From Paragorgia papillata (lineage: Eukaryota; Cnidaria; Anthozoa; Scleralcyonacea; Coralliidae), in assembly GCA_035771165.1 (NCBI GenBank), contig JAWNZC010000351.1:8439501-8503500 (forward strand): DNA of 64,000 bases, read 5' to 3'. Both the position numbers and the translations under genes were made by a program. This document shows positions 63,865 to 64,000 of the stretch, piece by piece (positions within the stretch are counted from its first letter, which is position 1; the number at the start of each line of letters is the position of its first letter). The notes below the pieces were generated by a model. The model did not search any database, was not told the origin of the DNA, and saw only the letters and a list, made by a program, of their open reading frames with translations.

Positions 63865-64000
63865 GTAATTTTTCTTCTTTGTTTATATAGTTTAAAGAAT
63901 GGACATTTTAAAGACCTAAATTCCAGATATGCTTTATCTAAGCAAGGCATTTTCGAACTTTAAGTAATTATAAAATACCAGGGTGACTTCTTTATTTAAT

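Larger units (their letters stand above)
50587..64000 (+). repeat. tandem array of ~558-bp units, each with tRNA-Ile(UAU) + initiator tRNA-Met(CAU)
   Basis: Ile gene starts are spaced 556-563 bp apart in most units (extremes 572-645 among the first three, 577 once). The order in each unit is tRNA-Ile, about 245 bp spacer, tRNA-iMet, about 153 bp spacer, all on the plus strand. Spacers are as conserved as the genes, including TATAAAATACCAGGGTGAC and GCTACGTAGTCTTAGACGAG. Ile genes are followed within 5 bases by a TTTTT Pol III terminator. iMet genes have only TTTT about 45 bp downstream and a T7 run about 95 bp downstream. The array continues past the window. The 61-residue frames antisense to several units are shadows of the Ile genes. 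Confidence 0.95.

Noticed and set aside
50587..64000. CRISPR-like regular repeats
   Set aside because: Units are about 558 bp, spacers are as conserved as the repeats, and each unit holds two tRNA genes; the genome is eukaryotic.

Overview
The window is nuclear DNA from an animal. It holds intron-rich genes with GT-AG splice sites, Pol III genes of animal type, and many short foldback transposons. The initiator tRNA carries the metazoan C33 anticodon loop. The repeats (5S-rRNA-derived SINEs, tRNA-cored foldbacks, hAT-like MITEs, pentanucleotide satellites) and the gene content suggest an early-branching metazoan such as a cnidarian or sponge. That placement is inference; nothing here fixes the species.

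Region 1, about 499-28414 (+): the 3' part of a CEP164-like centriole distal-appendage gene. I could join 23 exons in one uninterrupted frame of 921 residues plus stop. The N-terminal part (WW domain in known CEP164) lies before position 1. The introns are packed with foldback elements, two SINE classes, and satellite or microsatellite arrays, several of which end right at a splice acceptor.

Region 2, 28415-36862: repeat-rich intergenic DNA, a 5'-truncated non-LTR retrotransposon reverse transcriptase (-), and a single-exon gene (-) for a possible LRAT/PPPDE-like protein with a C-terminal membrane anchor.

Region 3, 36863-43752 (-): a complete five-exon gene for a single-domain M2 peptidase (angiotensin-converting-enzyme family). 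The exons sum to exactly 780 codons. The zinc site is intact, but the arginine of the second chloride site is replaced by serine.

Region 4, 43753-50586: no gene recognised. It contains a 5S-derived SINE, two hAT-like MITEs with 8-9 bp target duplications, a nested pair of terminal-inverted-repeat elements, and homopolymer tracts.

Region 5, 50587 to the window end: a tandem array of about 558-bp units. Each unit carries one intron-containing tRNA-Ile(UAU) gene and one initiator tRNA-Met(CAU) gene in the same orientation. There are 24 Ile and 23 iMet copies here and the array runs off the edge. Sequence classes of copies, block duplications and structurally damaged copies show birth-and-death evolution by unequal exchange. 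This array is the most striking feature of the window.
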